DNA of 64,000 bases from Pseudodesulfovibrio senegalensis (GTDB lineage: Bacteria > Desulfobacterota > Desulfovibrionia > Desulfovibrionales > Desulfovibrionaceae): positions 124,001 to 188,000 of the forward strand of contig NZ_WAIE01000005.1 in the NCBI RefSeq assembly GCF_008830225.1. The letters are read 5' to 3'. A model generated the notes under the pieces. That model did not search any database. It was given only the letters and a program-made list of their open reading frames with translations, and was not told the origin of the DNA. Made by a program: the position numbers and the translations under genes. Numbering within the stretch: the first letter of the stretch is position 1; every line of letters starts with the position of its first letter. This document shows positions 18,268-27,367 of the stretch, piece by piece.

Positions 18268-19199
18268 TACATCATCTCCTTGGTCGCTTCCGTGGGTTCG
18301 TCAGAAACGGATAATTCCGACTGTGACGGACTGAGAACGACAACCACGGCACAGCGTTTGCGGACAAACTCATCCTTCATCAGGGTTCGGACCAAAAAGG
18401 CATCGCTGCCCGAAATAATGAAATCACTCTTTCCGTTTCCGGAAACACCCAGAGCCTGCACCACAAGAGGCCGTTTCCCAACGCGCTCACGCAGCACGAC
18501 TCGGTCCGCAGAGGTGGAATAAGCAACAATGCCATGCTCCACGGCACTGGCCCGACTCACGATAAAGGCGCCGTACACGGCCTCTCCGTCCCGACCATAA
18601 ACAACTGGCGACAATGCCGGAACAGCGCCAACCAATGCACTGGCATCCACAACAAGTCCTGTATACGTTCCGGCCGCGGCCAATACGTCCGTGGGTTCGG
18701 CTGAATTCATTGCTCCCAGACTGTCCACCCCGAGGCTCAAACGGGGTGCGATGCCGCTCTCAAACGGTATCGTCGTAGGCAAAATCGCCTCGGCCAATTT
18801 GCCGCGCAGGGCCGCAGACACGGTAACAACACCCTTCCCATCCACGAAATCCGGACGCGTGAGCCGGGAGTTTTGAACAAAATGACGAACACGTGCATCC
18901 GCTGCATCATTGTCATGCAGAAATGCCGCCACGGTGGTGGAAGAGTCGATCCGAACGCTCAAAATCGCATCCAGAAGATTTCTTCGGGCGCGAACGGCGG
19001 CATCACGCAGGGCCCGCGCCGAACGGTACGCAGCGTCAAAGCTGTCCGGGTCGACCTGCACATCCCGTTGCGCAGAAATCTGCCCGTCACCCCAACTGAT
19101 TACCGCCTGATCAATTTTTTGCACATATCCGCGAAACGCAAAACCGTCACTCGGGCAAAAAATTGCACACAAAAGCAAAGTAAAAATGATGTATCGCAT
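18267..19199 (-). CDS. Exported hypothetical protein with LPP20-like N-terminal domain
   Basis: A 310-residue protein with a signal peptide (MRYIIFTLLLCAIFC..., cleavage near GFA-F at about 21). The domain that follows has the SARALRDAAVRARRNLLDAI helix (about 57-76) seen in LPP20/YdjY-type secreted domains. Later segments VVDASALVGAVPALSPVVY and AIVSR-like strands look like a second copy of an alpha-beta fold. Start choice is uncertain: ATG at 19199 gives a compact signal peptide, and ATGs at 19217 and 19220 are alternatives. Its stop overlaps the next gene by one base. Confidence 0.7.
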   Translation of the reverse strand: MRYIIFTLLLCAIFCPSDGFAFRGYVQKIDQAVISWGDGQISAQRDVQVDPDSFDAAYRSARALRDAAVRARRNLLDAILSVRIDSSTTVAAFLHDNDAADARVRHFVQNSRLTRPDFVDGKGVVTVSAALRGKLAEAILPTTIPFESGIAPRLSLGVDSLGAMNSAEPTDVLAAAGTYTGLVVDASALVGAVPALSPVVYGRDGEAVYGAFIVSRASAVEHGIVAYSTSADRVVLRERVGKRPLVVQALGVSGNGKSDFIISGSDAFLVRTLMKDEFVRKRCAVVVVLSPSQSELSVSDEPTEATKEMM

Positions 19200-19307
19200 A
19201 GATCTGATCGTTCCCATCATGATGGTCTGAAGGCCAGCATGTCTTTTGTAGAGCCATTGAGCATGTATCGCGCCCGCACGGTTTGCGCAAGCGGCGCATG
19301 AGCCTTC

Positions 19308-19336
19308 TTGCCGGAACCATGCCAATGCGTTACGCT
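19308..19336 (+). promoter_or_regulatory. Possible sigma-70 promoter for the SixA-like gene
   Basis: TTGCCG, 17-base spacer, TACGCT, 31 bases upstream of the ATG at 19367. Weak match. Confidence 0.28.
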
Positions 19337-19366
19337 TTGTCAATCAACCCGCAACCGGAGCATGCC

Positions 19367-19855
19367 ATGCGGATATATCTGATGCAGCACGGGACCTGCC
19401 TGCCCAAGGAATTGGCCCCGGAACAGCCCCTGAGTCCGGTCGGACGGGAGCAGATTGAAAAAACTGCCGCAATCATGAAAAATCTGGGGCTTGAATTCGA
19501 TATTATTGCATGCAGCCCCAAACTGCGCTCCCGCCAGTCAGCCCGAATCGCAGCCCACGCAACAAGCTACCCCGAAAAAAACATCTTGGTAACGGATGCG
19601 GCCAAACCCATGGCAGACCCGCAAAAACTCATCCAACAAATCAGGGGCTACGGCTCCACGGACTCCGTGCTCATCGCCGGGCATCTCCCTTCGTTGAACG
19701 GCGTGGCTTCAAGCCTGCTGCTGGAGCCGGGGCCGCCCACTCTGCACTTCCATATGGAAAATGGTGGACTGACCTGCATTTCCACGGAATCCGAACACAG
19801 GCGGGGAACACTTGAATGGCACCTGACACCAAAATTCATCGGCCTCATGAACTAA
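19367..19855 (+). CDS. SixA-like histidine phosphatase with QHG instead of RHG
   Basis: A 162-residue histidine-phosphatase-fold protein of SixA type (family role: removing phosphate from phosphohistidine on HPt domains). The phospho-accepting His8 lies in MQHG (6-9), where the family normally has RHG, so the first catalytic Arg is replaced by Gln7. LSPVGREQIEK (about 25-35), CSPKLRSRQSA and the second histidine in IAGHLPSLNG follow as expected. The longer frame from 19283 lacks support; a GGAG site precedes 19367. It converges on miaA with an 11-base overlap. Confidence 0.82.
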   Translation: MRIYLMQHGTCLPKELAPEQPLSPVGREQIEKTAAIMKNLGLEFDIIACSPKLRSRQSARIAAHATSYPEKNILVTDAAKPMADPQKLIQQIRGYGSTDSVLIAGHLPSLNGVASSLLLEPGPPTLHFHMENGGLTCISTESEHRRGTLEWHLTPKFIGLMN

Positions 19856-20777
19856 CGCCCTGTTCCAACCACGAAAGGACATGGCCCGCCACGGACTCAT
19901 TGTCGCCCGGCCGGAACCATTCAATGTCGTCTTCCTTGCGAAACCAGGTCATCTGACGTTTGGCATAGGCACGGGTATTGCGTAGCCAGAGCTCTTTTGT
20001 GCGCTTCATATCAATCTCGCCGCGCACATAGGCCAGCAATTCGGCACACCCGATGCCGCTCCAACCCGGCGCGTCACCGTCCGGGCACAATTCATATGCG
20101 GCCCGGGCTTCATCCACAGCTCCCTGCTCCAACATGATATTGATGCGCTTGCCAAGGTGCGGGGTCAACTCGTTCAGTGTCATCTCCATGCCCACCTTGC
20201 AATAGTGATAGGGAGCGGGAGTATGTTCGGTGGAATGCCACCAGGTCATGGTTTTTCCGGTGGCCGCATACACCTCGGCCGCGCGTGCATTGCGCTGGCT
20301 GTCATTGGGATGGATTCTGGCCGCGTATTCCGGATCAACTTCGCACAGTTCGGCATGCAGTTTTTGCGGGCCTTCCCGTTGCAACCGTTCCAGGACCCCT
20401 TTGCGTATATCCTCTGGAATCTCCGGAATCTGCGCCATGCCCTGCAAAAGAAACCGCAGGTACATGCCCGTTCCGCCCACCAGAATTGGTAAACGCTTCT
20501 GCTCAAGAACCTCGGCAATGGCCGTATGTGCCATATCCACAAACCGGGCCGCACTCATGGGTTCGGCGGTCTCCAGAAAACCGTACAGCAAATGCGGACA
20601 AGCTGCCCGCTCTTCCGAATCCGGCTGGGCCGTAATGATCGGAAAATCGCGATAAACCTGCCGGGAATCAAAATTGATGACACTTGCCGGAACCTGCCGG
20701 GAAACCTCGATGGCGGCAGCCGTCTTTCCGGTTCCGGTCGGACCGAGAATACAGACGATGGAAGGAAGGTCGGCCAT
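19845..20777 (-). CDS. miaA: tRNA dimethylallyltransferase MiaA
   Basis: A 310-residue enzyme that prenylates N6 of A37 in tRNAs reading UNN codons. Walker A-like GPTGTGKT (12-19) is followed by INFDSRQVYRDFPIITAQP (about 34-52), the GGTGMYLRFLLQG motif (about 100-112) and the DPEYAARIHPNDSQRNARAAEVY region. Length is typical. It ends inside the 3' end of the convergent SixA-like gene and starts five bases after the coaD stop, in the order rsmD-coaD-miaA. Confidence 0.96.
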   Translation of the reverse strand: MADLPSIVCILGPTGTGKTAAAIEVSRQVPASVINFDSRQVYRDFPIITAQPDSEERAACPHLLYGFLETAEPMSAARFVDMAHTAIAEVLEQKRLPILVGGTGMYLRFLLQGMAQIPEIPEDIRKGVLERLQREGPQKLHAELCEVDPEYAARIHPNDSQRNARAAEVYAATGKTMTWWHSTEHTPAPYHYCKVGMEMTLNELTPHLGKRINIMLEQGAVDEARAAYELCPDGDAPGWSGIGCAELLAYVRGEIDMKRTKELWLRNTRAYAKRQMTWFRKEDDIEWFRPGDNESVAGHVLSWLEQGVSS

Positions 20778-20782
20778 GCAAA

Positions 20783-21292
20783 CTACTCTTCATCCTGAAG
20801 GCTGGCATATCGCTCTCGAAGCCGTTCGATCACCTGCCTCGGGACCAATCCCTTCACGTTGCCGCCGTGCTGGGCCACTTCCTTGACGATGGTGGAACTC
20901 AGATACATCCACTTGAAGTCGGTCATGAGAAAAACCGTCTGTATCTCTCGGTCCAGCTTGCGGTTCATCAAGGCCATCTGGAATTCGTATTCAAAATCCG
21001 AAACAGCCCGCAACCCGCGCAGGACGGACCCTGCCCCGCGGCGGGCCACATAATCGATAAGCAAACCGTCAAACGGTTCTACGATGATGTTCGGTTCGTG
21101 CGCGAACACCTCCTTGGCCATCTCCACGCGTTCCTCAAGGGTAAACAATGTCTTCTTGGGCGTACTGTGCGCAATGGCGAAAACAACCTGATCAAAAATC
21201 TTGAGCCCACGAGTGATCAGGCTCACATGGCCCCTGGTAACCGGGTCAAACGTTCCGGGGTAAACGGCGAGGCGTGGATTCAACGGCGCCAT
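20783..21292 (-). CDS. coaD: Phosphopantetheine adenylyltransferase CoaD
   Basis: A 169-residue nucleotidyltransferase that makes dephospho-CoA. The N-terminal YPGTFDPVTRGH (11-22) contains the T/HxGH signature with His22. RGLRAVSDFEYEFQMALMNR (about 89-108) and the C-terminal YLSSTIVKEVA motif (ISSTxVRE-type) are in place. It overlaps rsmD by 13 bases, a frequent rsmD-coaD pairing in bacteria. Confidence 0.96.
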   Translation of the reverse strand: MAPLNPRLAVYPGTFDPVTRGHVSLITRGLKIFDQVVFAIAHSTPKKTLFTLEERVEMAKEVFAHEPNIIVEPFDGLLIDYVARRGAGSVLRGLRAVSDFEYEFQMALMNRKLDREIQTVFLMTDFKWMYLSSTIVKEVAQHGGNVKGLVPRQVIERLRERYASLQDEE

Positions 21293-21840
21293 AGCAATAT
21301 CCTTGTCTGACCGTATTCACGGTCGGTTATCAATTCCAATTGGGCAAGCGGCCCTTGCTCAGGCGGACGCACGGCTGCCTCCACCTCGGCCAGAATGAAC
21401 GCATCCGGCGCAAACCATTCGTTCTCCAAAGCTGCCTCAAGAGCCGGGACCAGCAAATCCTTTCCATACGGCGGATCAATGAACGCCATGTCGAACGGTC
21501 GGTCCGGTTTTTTCCCAAGCACGGCAAACAAATCTTTAGGCAACACGCTCCAATGATCAGAGGGCACGCCCAAGTCCTTGAGGTTGCCGCGAATCAAGGC
21601 CGCAGCCTTTTTACTCTTTTCAACAAACAACGCAAATTCGGCTCCCCGGCTCAAACATTCCACGCCAAGACTGCCGCTGCCCGCGAACATATCCACAACC
21701 CGGGCCTGATGCCATGATACCCCACGGGCCTGCAACATGGAAAACACGGCCTCGCGCACCTTGTGGGTGGCAGGCCGGTATCCGGGCCCTTCGCATGTCT
21801 TGAGCCTGCGCCCCCTGAATTCTCCGCCGACAACGCGCAC
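21280..21840 (-). CDS. rsmD: 16S rRNA (guanine966-N2)-methyltransferase RsmD
   Basis: A 186-residue SAM methyltransferase. It opens with the family start MRVVGGEFRGRRL and the TRPATHKVREAVFSML-like segment (here RPATHKVREAVFSML, 22-36). The SAM loop is FAGSGSLGVECLSRGA (about 51-66) and the catalytic tetrad is DPPYG (about 121-125). Neighbours coaD and miaA also act on basic translation and cofactor functions. It starts nine bases after the beta-CASP gene stop. Confidence 0.95.
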   Translation of the reverse strand: MRVVGGEFRGRRLKTCEGPGYRPATHKVREAVFSMLQARGVSWHQARVVDMFAGSGSLGVECLSRGAEFALFVEKSKKAAALIRGNLKDLGVPSDHWSVLPKDLFAVLGKKPDRPFDMAFIDPPYGKDLLVPALEAALENEWFAPDAFILAEVEAAVRPPEQGPLAQLELITDREYGQTRILLWRR

Positions 21841-21849
21841 AGCACCTCC

Positions 21850-23457
21850 CTACAATTCGGAAACGAACCGGCTCATTGAACGATTCAAATCCAGCAATTG
21901 ATCACGGGCTTCCACCTGATCGACCCACGGCTTTGCACGCATGTTGTCCAAACGACTCCGAAGTTCGGCCACAAGGCCCTCGGTATCCTGCAGCAAAAAT
22001 TCCCAGTCCACGCGGGGACGCGCCATGTCCATGTCCACGACAGGGGCAAATTCCTTGCCCGCTTCGAGTTCGAGTTCTTCCATGTATTCGGGAATATGCA
22101 CTTCGAATCCGTAGCGTTCGGTTATCAACGCAGCGAACTCCTTTTGCACCTCGGCCTCGCCATGAACCAACAGGATGCGCACAGGCTTGCCGCGCATGCT
22201 GTCCAACCAGGCCAACATCTCGGATTGGCCGGCATGACCGGAAAAACCGTTAATGGTAAAGACCTTGGCCTTGATGGCGATGTCCTCGCCAAAAATACGC
22301 AGGCTCTTGGCTCCGTTCACGATCTTGCGGCCTGGTGTACCAACCCCTTGGTACCCCACGAAAACAACACTGGCCCCCGGGCGCCAGAGATTGTGGCGCA
22401 AATGGTGCTTGATACGTCCGGCATTGGCCATACCGCTTGCCGAAATGACAACGGCCGGCTCCCGGGTTTCATTGATGGCCTGAGACTGTTCGCGGGATTC
22501 GGAAAAAACGAGGTTGGGCAAATCCAACGGATTTTCCCCGTTTTCCAAATAGGCCTGCGTTTCCTGATCAAAAAACTCAGGATGCTTGCGAAAAATCTTG
22601 GTGGCGCGGATAGCCAGCGGACTGTCCAGATATACGGGCATATCCTCAGGCAAACGCCCCTGCTTCCTGAGCAAAAACAAAGAATAAATGATCTGCTGGG
22701 AGCGTTCCACCGCAAAGGCCGGAATGATGACTTTTTCCTTATTCCCGTAAGCATAGGCTATGGCCTCAGCCAACTCGTCAAGGCTGTTGGAGGCATCCTT
22801 GTGGTCGCGGTTTCCATAGGTGGATTCCAGAAACAGATAGTCCGCGCAGTCAACCTTGCTGGGGTCATTGACGATCAACTGCTCGGGCCGCCCGAGATCG
22901 CCGGAAAAAACGATCTTGGTGGGCTTGCCGTCCTGTGTGTACTCCACCTCGATAAACGCGGAGCCGAGAATATGTCCGGCATCATTATACGTGACTTTAA
23001 TGCCGGGAACCGGCTCGAACGACTCCCGATACTCGACAGGAGCAAGCAGAGGCAGGGCCTTGTTGGCATCGTTGATGGTATACAGGGGATGAACCTGCTC
23101 GCCGCCCTTGCGACGCACCTTGGCGTTGGCCCATTCGGCTTCCATCTCCTGAATATACGCACTGTCCAGGAGCATAATTTCCAACAGGTCCTTGGTCGGG
23201 GCCGTGCAATAGATGGGATTCTTGAACCCTTTGGCCACCAGTGCGGGCAACAACCCGGAGTGGTCGATATGCGCATGCGTCACCAGAACAAAATCCAGAT
23301 TCTTGGCATCGTAGGCATCCAGGTTTTCGTTGCGCTTTTCAATCTCCTTGTTCCCCTGATGCATGCCGCAATCCACGGCGAAACGCTTTCCTTCATGCTC
23401 AAGGATGTAGCAAGATCCTGTTACGGTCCGGGCCGCTCCCATAAACGATACTTTCAT
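21850..23457 (-). CDS. Metallo-beta-lactamase / beta-CASP RNA-processing exonuclease-like protein
   Basis: A 535-residue protein. The metal motif THAHIDHSG (60-68) supplies His61, His63, Asp65 and His66, with further ligands in NDAGHILGSA (about 155-164) and SGDLGRP (about 186-192). A beta-CASP domain follows, then the C-terminal FTINGFSGHAGQSEML and VHGE motifs of RMMBL. This is the CPSF-73/YSH1-like family, nucleases acting on RNA ends. The last about 60 residues (DTEGLVAELRSRLDNMRAK) are an added helical region. The exact RNA target is unknown. Confidence 0.9.
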   Translation of the reverse strand: MKVSFMGAARTVTGSCYILEHEGKRFAVDCGMHQGNKEIEKRNENLDAYDAKNLDFVLVTHAHIDHSGLLPALVAKGFKNPIYCTAPTKDLLEIMLLDSAYIQEMEAEWANAKVRRKGGEQVHPLYTINDANKALPLLAPVEYRESFEPVPGIKVTYNDAGHILGSAFIEVEYTQDGKPTKIVFSGDLGRPEQLIVNDPSKVDCADYLFLESTYGNRDHKDASNSLDELAEAIAYAYGNKEKVIIPAFAVERSQQIIYSLFLLRKQGRLPEDMPVYLDSPLAIRATKIFRKHPEFFDQETQAYLENGENPLDLPNLVFSESREQSQAINETREPAVVISASGMANAGRIKHHLRHNLWRPGASVVFVGYQGVGTPGRKIVNGAKSLRIFGEDIAIKAKVFTINGFSGHAGQSEMLAWLDSMRGKPVRILLVHGEAEVQKEFAALITERYGFEVHIPEYMEELELEAGKEFAPVVDMDMARPRVDWEFLLQDTEGLVAELRSRLDNMRAKPWVDQVEARDQLLDLNRSMSRFVSEL

Positions 23458-23648
23458 GTTTTACTCCTGAATACGTACCTTCGGTTCAGGCAAAAACTAA
23501 CCGCTTCCGAAAGGACGGGAATAAGTGTATTCACGATGGGGCGCGCACCTGCGCCCGACAGACGAACAACATGCATCATAACCATTGATCAGGCAACACC
23601 GGTAACAACTCCCCCAACGGGCCAAAACTCAGCCGCGGAGAGATACAT

Positions 23649-24305
23649 ATGCACAAATCAAAGCAATACCTCATTGACGACCTTTCCATGCAGGAATCCT
23701 GGCGTCTTTTCAAAATAATGTCCGAAATCGTCGACGGTTTCGAAACACTGAGCGACATCGGACCCGCCGTATCCATTTTCGGCTCGGCCCGTGTTCCGGC
23801 AGAGAACCCGGTCTACAAACAAACGCAACAAATGGCTGCAGCTTTGGCGCAGGCCGGTTTTTCGGTCATCACGGGCGGCGGCCCCGGCCTCATGGAAGCG
23901 GGCAATCTGGGCGCACAGGAAGCTGGCGGCAACTCAGTCGGCCTGCACATCCACCTGCCACTGGAACAGGGGGCCAACCAGTATCTGGATACACGTTGCG
24001 ACTTTCGCTATTTCTTCATTCGCAAGCTCATGTTCATCAAGTACGCCATGGCATACGTAGCCATGCCCGGCGGCTTCGGAACGCTGGATGAGCTCTCCGA
24101 AGCGTTGGTGCTGATACAGACGAAACGCATCCGTCCATTTCCCATCGTGCTCATGGGAACGGAGTTCTGGGGCGGCCTGATCGACTGGTTCAAAAGCCAG
24201 CTTTTGGCCCACCATTACTGTCATGAAGATGATTTCAGGTTGTTTCTGGTTACGGACGACATCAATGAAGCCGTGGCTCACATCACGAGCCACGTCATCC
24301 TGTAA
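23649..24305 (+). CDS. LOG family (TIGR00730) protein
   Basis: A 218-residue Rossmann-like protein with the LOG motifs: GSARVP near 45-50, GGGPGLMEAGN (77-87) and PGGFGTLDE (140-148). Members are cytokinin-riboside phosphoribohydrolases or related nucleotide-5'-monophosphate hydrolases, misnamed lysine decarboxylases in older annotation. A CGGAGAG ribosome site precedes the ATG. The exact nucleotide substrate in this organism is not known. Confidence 0.92.
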   Translation: MHKSKQYLIDDLSMQESWRLFKIMSEIVDGFETLSDIGPAVSIFGSARVPAENPVYKQTQQMAAALAQAGFSVITGGGPGLMEAGNLGAQEAGGNSVGLHIHLPLEQGANQYLDTRCDFRYFFIRKLMFIKYAMAYVAMPGGFGTLDELSEALVLIQTKRIRPFPIVLMGTEFWGGLIDWFKSQLLAHHYCHEDDFRLFLVTDDINEAVAHITSHVIL

Positions 24306-24337
24306 AGCGATCACGGGGACACGAACGGAGTCCGGAC

Positions 24338-25231
24338 ATGACCGCACGGCAAAAAGCACTGGCTTTCGGACTGGGAACCGTGCTGATCTGGTCCACGGTG
24401 GCGACGGCGTTCAAGATAACGCTGTCCCACATGGACCCGCTGCAACTGTTGCTGTGTGCATCCACAGTATCCGTAACCCTGCTCGGCATCATTCTCGCCG
24501 TGCAGGGCAGGCTGGACAAATTGTCGATGTCCGCCAGAGAATACGCCTACTGCGCCTTGCTCGGCGTGCTGAACCCGTTCCTGTATTACGCAGTCCTTTT
24601 CAAGGCGTACGATCTGCTCCCGGCGCAGGAGGCCCAGCCCCTGAATTTCACGTGGGCCATCACTCTGAGCCTGCTTTCAGTTCCACTGCTGGGACAACGG
24701 CTGAACAAAGGCGAACTGGCCGCCATTCTGGTCAGCTATCTGGGGGTGCTGATCATCAGCACCCACGGAGATCTGACAAGCCTGCAGTTCACCAACGGCG
24801 AGGGCGTGGCTCTCGCCCTGGTTAGCACCGTGATCTGGGCTCTGTACTGGATCGGAAATACGCGCAACCAGTGCGACCCCGTTGCCGGGCTTTTTTTCAA
24901 TTTCCTGTTCGGACTGCCGCTCATTCTCGGAGCAACGCTGTTTTTTTCCGAACTGCCCCCCCTTAACGCGCACGGCCTGCTTGGCGCCCTGTACATAGGG
25001 CTATTCGAAATGGGCATTTCATTCGTATTCTGGCTCACAGCCCTGCGACTGGCCGCCCAGCCACAGGGAGGCGGAACTGCACGGATAGCAAATCTCATCT
25101 TCCTCTCACCCTTTCTCTCCCTGTTTTTCATCTCTCGGTTCGCCGGAGAAACCATCCGGACCGCCACTTTCGTGGGGCTGGCATTCATCGTAGCCGGAAA
25201 CATGCTCATGCAACGGGCAGGCAAGCGCTGA
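24338..25231 (+). CDS. EamA/DMT superfamily permease
   Basis: A 297-residue membrane protein with about ten helices in two repeated EamA units (residues about 5-140 and 150-292). The first helix motif GLGTVLIWSTVATAFKI is typical of drug/metabolite exporters of the RhaT/YdcZ type. The substrate is unknown. It is 32 bases after the LOG gene and ends one base from the stop of the convergent chemoreceptor, with no terminator between. Confidence 0.9.
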   Translation: MTARQKALAFGLGTVLIWSTVATAFKITLSHMDPLQLLLCASTVSVTLLGIILAVQGRLDKLSMSAREYAYCALLGVLNPFLYYAVLFKAYDLLPAQEAQPLNFTWAITLSLLSVPLLGQRLNKGELAAILVSYLGVLIISTHGDLTSLQFTNGEGVALALVSTVIWALYWIGNTRNQCDPVAGLFFNFLFGLPLILGATLFFSELPPLNAHGLLGALYIGLFEMGISFVFWLTALRLAAQPQGGGTARIANLIFLSPFLSLFFISRFAGETIRTATFVGLAFIVAGNMLMQRAGKR

Positions 25232-25232
25232 A

Positions 25233-26960
25233 TCAGCCCTGCCCGGACAGCCGGACATCCACGGCCACAACGCCGAGAAATGCGTCCTCCCGCCTGCCGA
25301 ATGGGCCGGAAACCGTAATGCACTGTTCCCCGGAAGCAGAAGAACGATACACATCGGAAACATAATACGTCTGATTATCTGCTGCGCCACGGAACCAAGG
25401 ACGATCACTCCAATCCCTGTCGTACGCGCCCCTGTCCTCGGCATACTCCATGCTTCGTCCGCCCACATTGCTCACTACCTGACGCCCTCGGGTGTCCGTG
25501 GCGTACACCAGCTCCACAAACTCATTGCCACGCACCAATTCCCGCAAGGCCTGCTCCATACGCTCACGATCGAGTGAAAGAAAACGCGCGTCCGAGGCAA
25601 GATTCTCGATGACGGCCTGCACCCTGCCATTGCCCACGAGCAAAAAGGCCTCAACCAACGCACCGAGGTCACGAACCCGGCCGCCAAGATGCTCAACCGC
25701 CGTTGTGGCCTTCTCCATATCCTGATCCGTGGATTCGGATATGGCATTCACCTCGGTCATGGTGCGTGTCAGAGACTCGCTTGCCGAAGACTGCTGGGCC
25801 GCTGCCGTGGCTATTTGCCGAATCCGGTCCGCACTCTCTCCGGAATGGCGAACAATGGCGTCCAGTGCTGTTCCGGACTCCTCGGCCTTGACGGCCGCGT
25901 CATCCACGACATCGGCCATTGACTCGACACCTTCGACGGTACGTCCGACTTCGGTCTGAATGGCGGCAATGGCAACACCGACATCCCGTGTCGCCTCCAT
26001 GGTCTTTTCCGCGAGCTTGCGAACCTCGTCGGCCACCACGGCAAATCCCCGTCCGGCCTCACCGGCCCGGGCCGCTTCGATCGCTGCGTTCAGGGCCAAA
26101 AGGTTCGTCTGATCAGCAATATCCGAAATGACGGACATGATACTGCCCACATCCTCGGCCTGTTTGCCGAGTCCGCTCACGCTCCCTGCCAGACTGCGGG
26201 AACTGGCGGAAGCGGAACGAATGGACTCGAGTACCTCGGCAACGACAGCAGCCCCGGCACCGGCTTCTTCCATGGCCTGTTCCGCAGACAAGGCAGCACC
26301 ATCAGCGCTCTGGGCTGTCTCCAATACCGAAGCGTTCATCTCCTCCATGGCCGAGGCAGCTTCTCCCATGTACTGCTGCTGTTCAACGGCCCCGGCGCGG
26401 GAACGGGAAGAAGCAATGTCCACCTGCTCGGACTCGTTACGAACCCCTTCAAGGACTTCTCCCAATGTCTTTGCAGCCGAAAGAAGCCCTTCGCACCGAG
26501 AGGACTCGGCATGGACACGTATTTCATCCATTCTTATGCGCATACCGGCCACTTCCTGGCGCATCCGGTTCAATTCTTCTTCGCGATCACGAATATCCCC
26601 ACAACACCCCTCGCAATAATTAACAATTTCGCACAACGGATTCAAAACATCGTCAATATCGCCATTAAAACCTGCTGCGCCATCGGGCAGCCCCCCAATC
26701 CGATTTCGGGCATCATCCACAGCCACGGCCAACTGACGACGGTTTGCGCCCCCTTGCCGCCATGCCACCAAAAGACCGAATGCGCCAATCGTCATGCCCA
26801 GGACCCCGGCCAAGCCCCATAGTACGCTAAACATTATTGTCAGGTTGCCCCAAACGAGCCGGGCAGAAGAAAAACCAGCTGCAGCAAGCAATATGCTACA
26901 AAATAAAATCAATAAACTCAGGCTGGTAATAAGCAAACCATCACGAAAAAACATTGGCAA
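25233..26960 (-). CDS. Methyl-accepting chemotaxis protein with C-terminal Cache domain
   Basis: A 575-residue receptor. Two membrane helices (about 8-30 and 41-67) are separated by only about ten residues, so there is essentially no periplasmic sensor. A cytoplasmic segment with C110, C116, C119, C120 and C156 follows. The signalling hairpin is recognisable at 270-325 ([21 protein letters not shown]...[10 protein letters not shown]). After it, residues about 445-573 form a Cache/PDC-like domain, with the D-x-SDRPWF...VSDVYRS...ITVSGPF signature. A sensor after the signalling hairpin is unusual. A GGAGG site precedes the ATG. Confidence 0.88.
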   Translation of the reverse strand: MPMFFRDGLLITSLSLLILFCSILLAAAGFSSARLVWGNLTIMFSVLWGLAGVLGMTIGAFGLLVAWRQGGANRRQLAVAVDDARNRIGGLPDGAAGFNGDIDDVLNPLCEIVNYCEGCCGDIRDREEELNRMRQEVAGMRIRMDEIRVHAESSRCEGLLSAAKTLGEVLEGVRNESEQVDIASSRSRAGAVEQQQYMGEAASAMEEMNASVLETAQSADGAALSAEQAMEEAGAGAAVVAEVLESIRSASASSRSLAGSVSGLGKQAEDVGSIMSVISDIADQTNLLALNAAIEAARAGEAGRGFAVVADEVRKLAEKTMEATRDVGVAIAAIQTEVGRTVEGVESMADVVDDAAVKAEESGTALDAIVRHSGESADRIRQIATAAAQQSSASESLTRTMTEVNAISESTDQDMEKATTAVEHLGGRVRDLGALVEAFLLVGNGRVQAVIENLASDARFLSLDRERMEQALRELVRGNEFVELVYATDTRGRQVVSNVGGRSMEYAEDRGAYDRDWSDRPWFRGAADNQTYYVSDVYRSSASGEQCITVSGPFGRREDAFLGVVAVDVRLSGQG

Positions 26961-27073
26961 TACCCCTCCGGAGAACAGCGTTAATACATGAAAGTCTGTT
27001 CACATAAGGCAAAAGTGATGCCAAGGGGGCGCGATGTGAGTATGCAGAGACAGATTGATTGAAAAAAAACAAA

Positions 27074-27095
27074 GAAGCCGCCCAAAGGCGGCTTC
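27074..27095 (-). terminator. Intrinsic terminator after the zinc-ribbon gene
   Basis: Nine-bp perfect stem GAAGCCGCC / GGCGGCTTC with a CAAA loop, then on the minus strand TTTGTTTTTTTTC. It lies 22 bases beyond the stop at 27118 and insulates the downstream chemoreceptor gene. Confidence 0.9.
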
Positions 27096-27117
27096 TTCAT
27101 TCATATTTTCTGCTCAA

Positions 27118-27360
27118 TTACAAGAAATCAGGATCAATGCTGGCCTTACCTCCGGCAAGGATAAGCTTGATGTACCGTATCGTGCGGTCATCCACGGGAA
27201 CAATGGGGAAATTCTTGCGGCAGGCATCGCACTGGGCCATTGCAGGCCGCGTGGGAGCGATGAGAGGCACTTCCCGTTCACAATGGGGGCAGGGATACAG
27301 GTAGATTATTTCAATCCCGGCCGGCTTGACCGGGGTCAGCGGTTTTTTTGAATCCGACAT
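27118..27360 (-). CDS. Small zinc-ribbon protein
   Basis: An 80-residue protein with two CxxC pairs: C24-x2-C27 (CPHC) and C44-x2-C47 (CDAC). They are separated by 16 residues, a classic zinc-ribbon layout. The rest is short and basic, ending in GGKASIDPDFL. No wider family is recognisable. It starts seven bases after the gpmI stop and is followed by a strong terminator, so it is the last gene of the rsfS-gpmI unit. It may bind RNA or protein; that is inference. Confidence 0.8.
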   Translation of the reverse strand: MSDSKKPLTPVKPAGIEIIYLYPCPHCEREVPLIAPTRPAMAQCDACRKNFPIVPVDDRTIRYIKLILAGGKASIDPDFL

Positions 27361-27367
27361 GAAAACG

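Noticed and set aside
21898-23718. 606-codon open frame antisense to the beta-CASP gene
   Set aside because: Shadow of a strongly coding region. It runs across the LOG gene start and has no recognisable domain.
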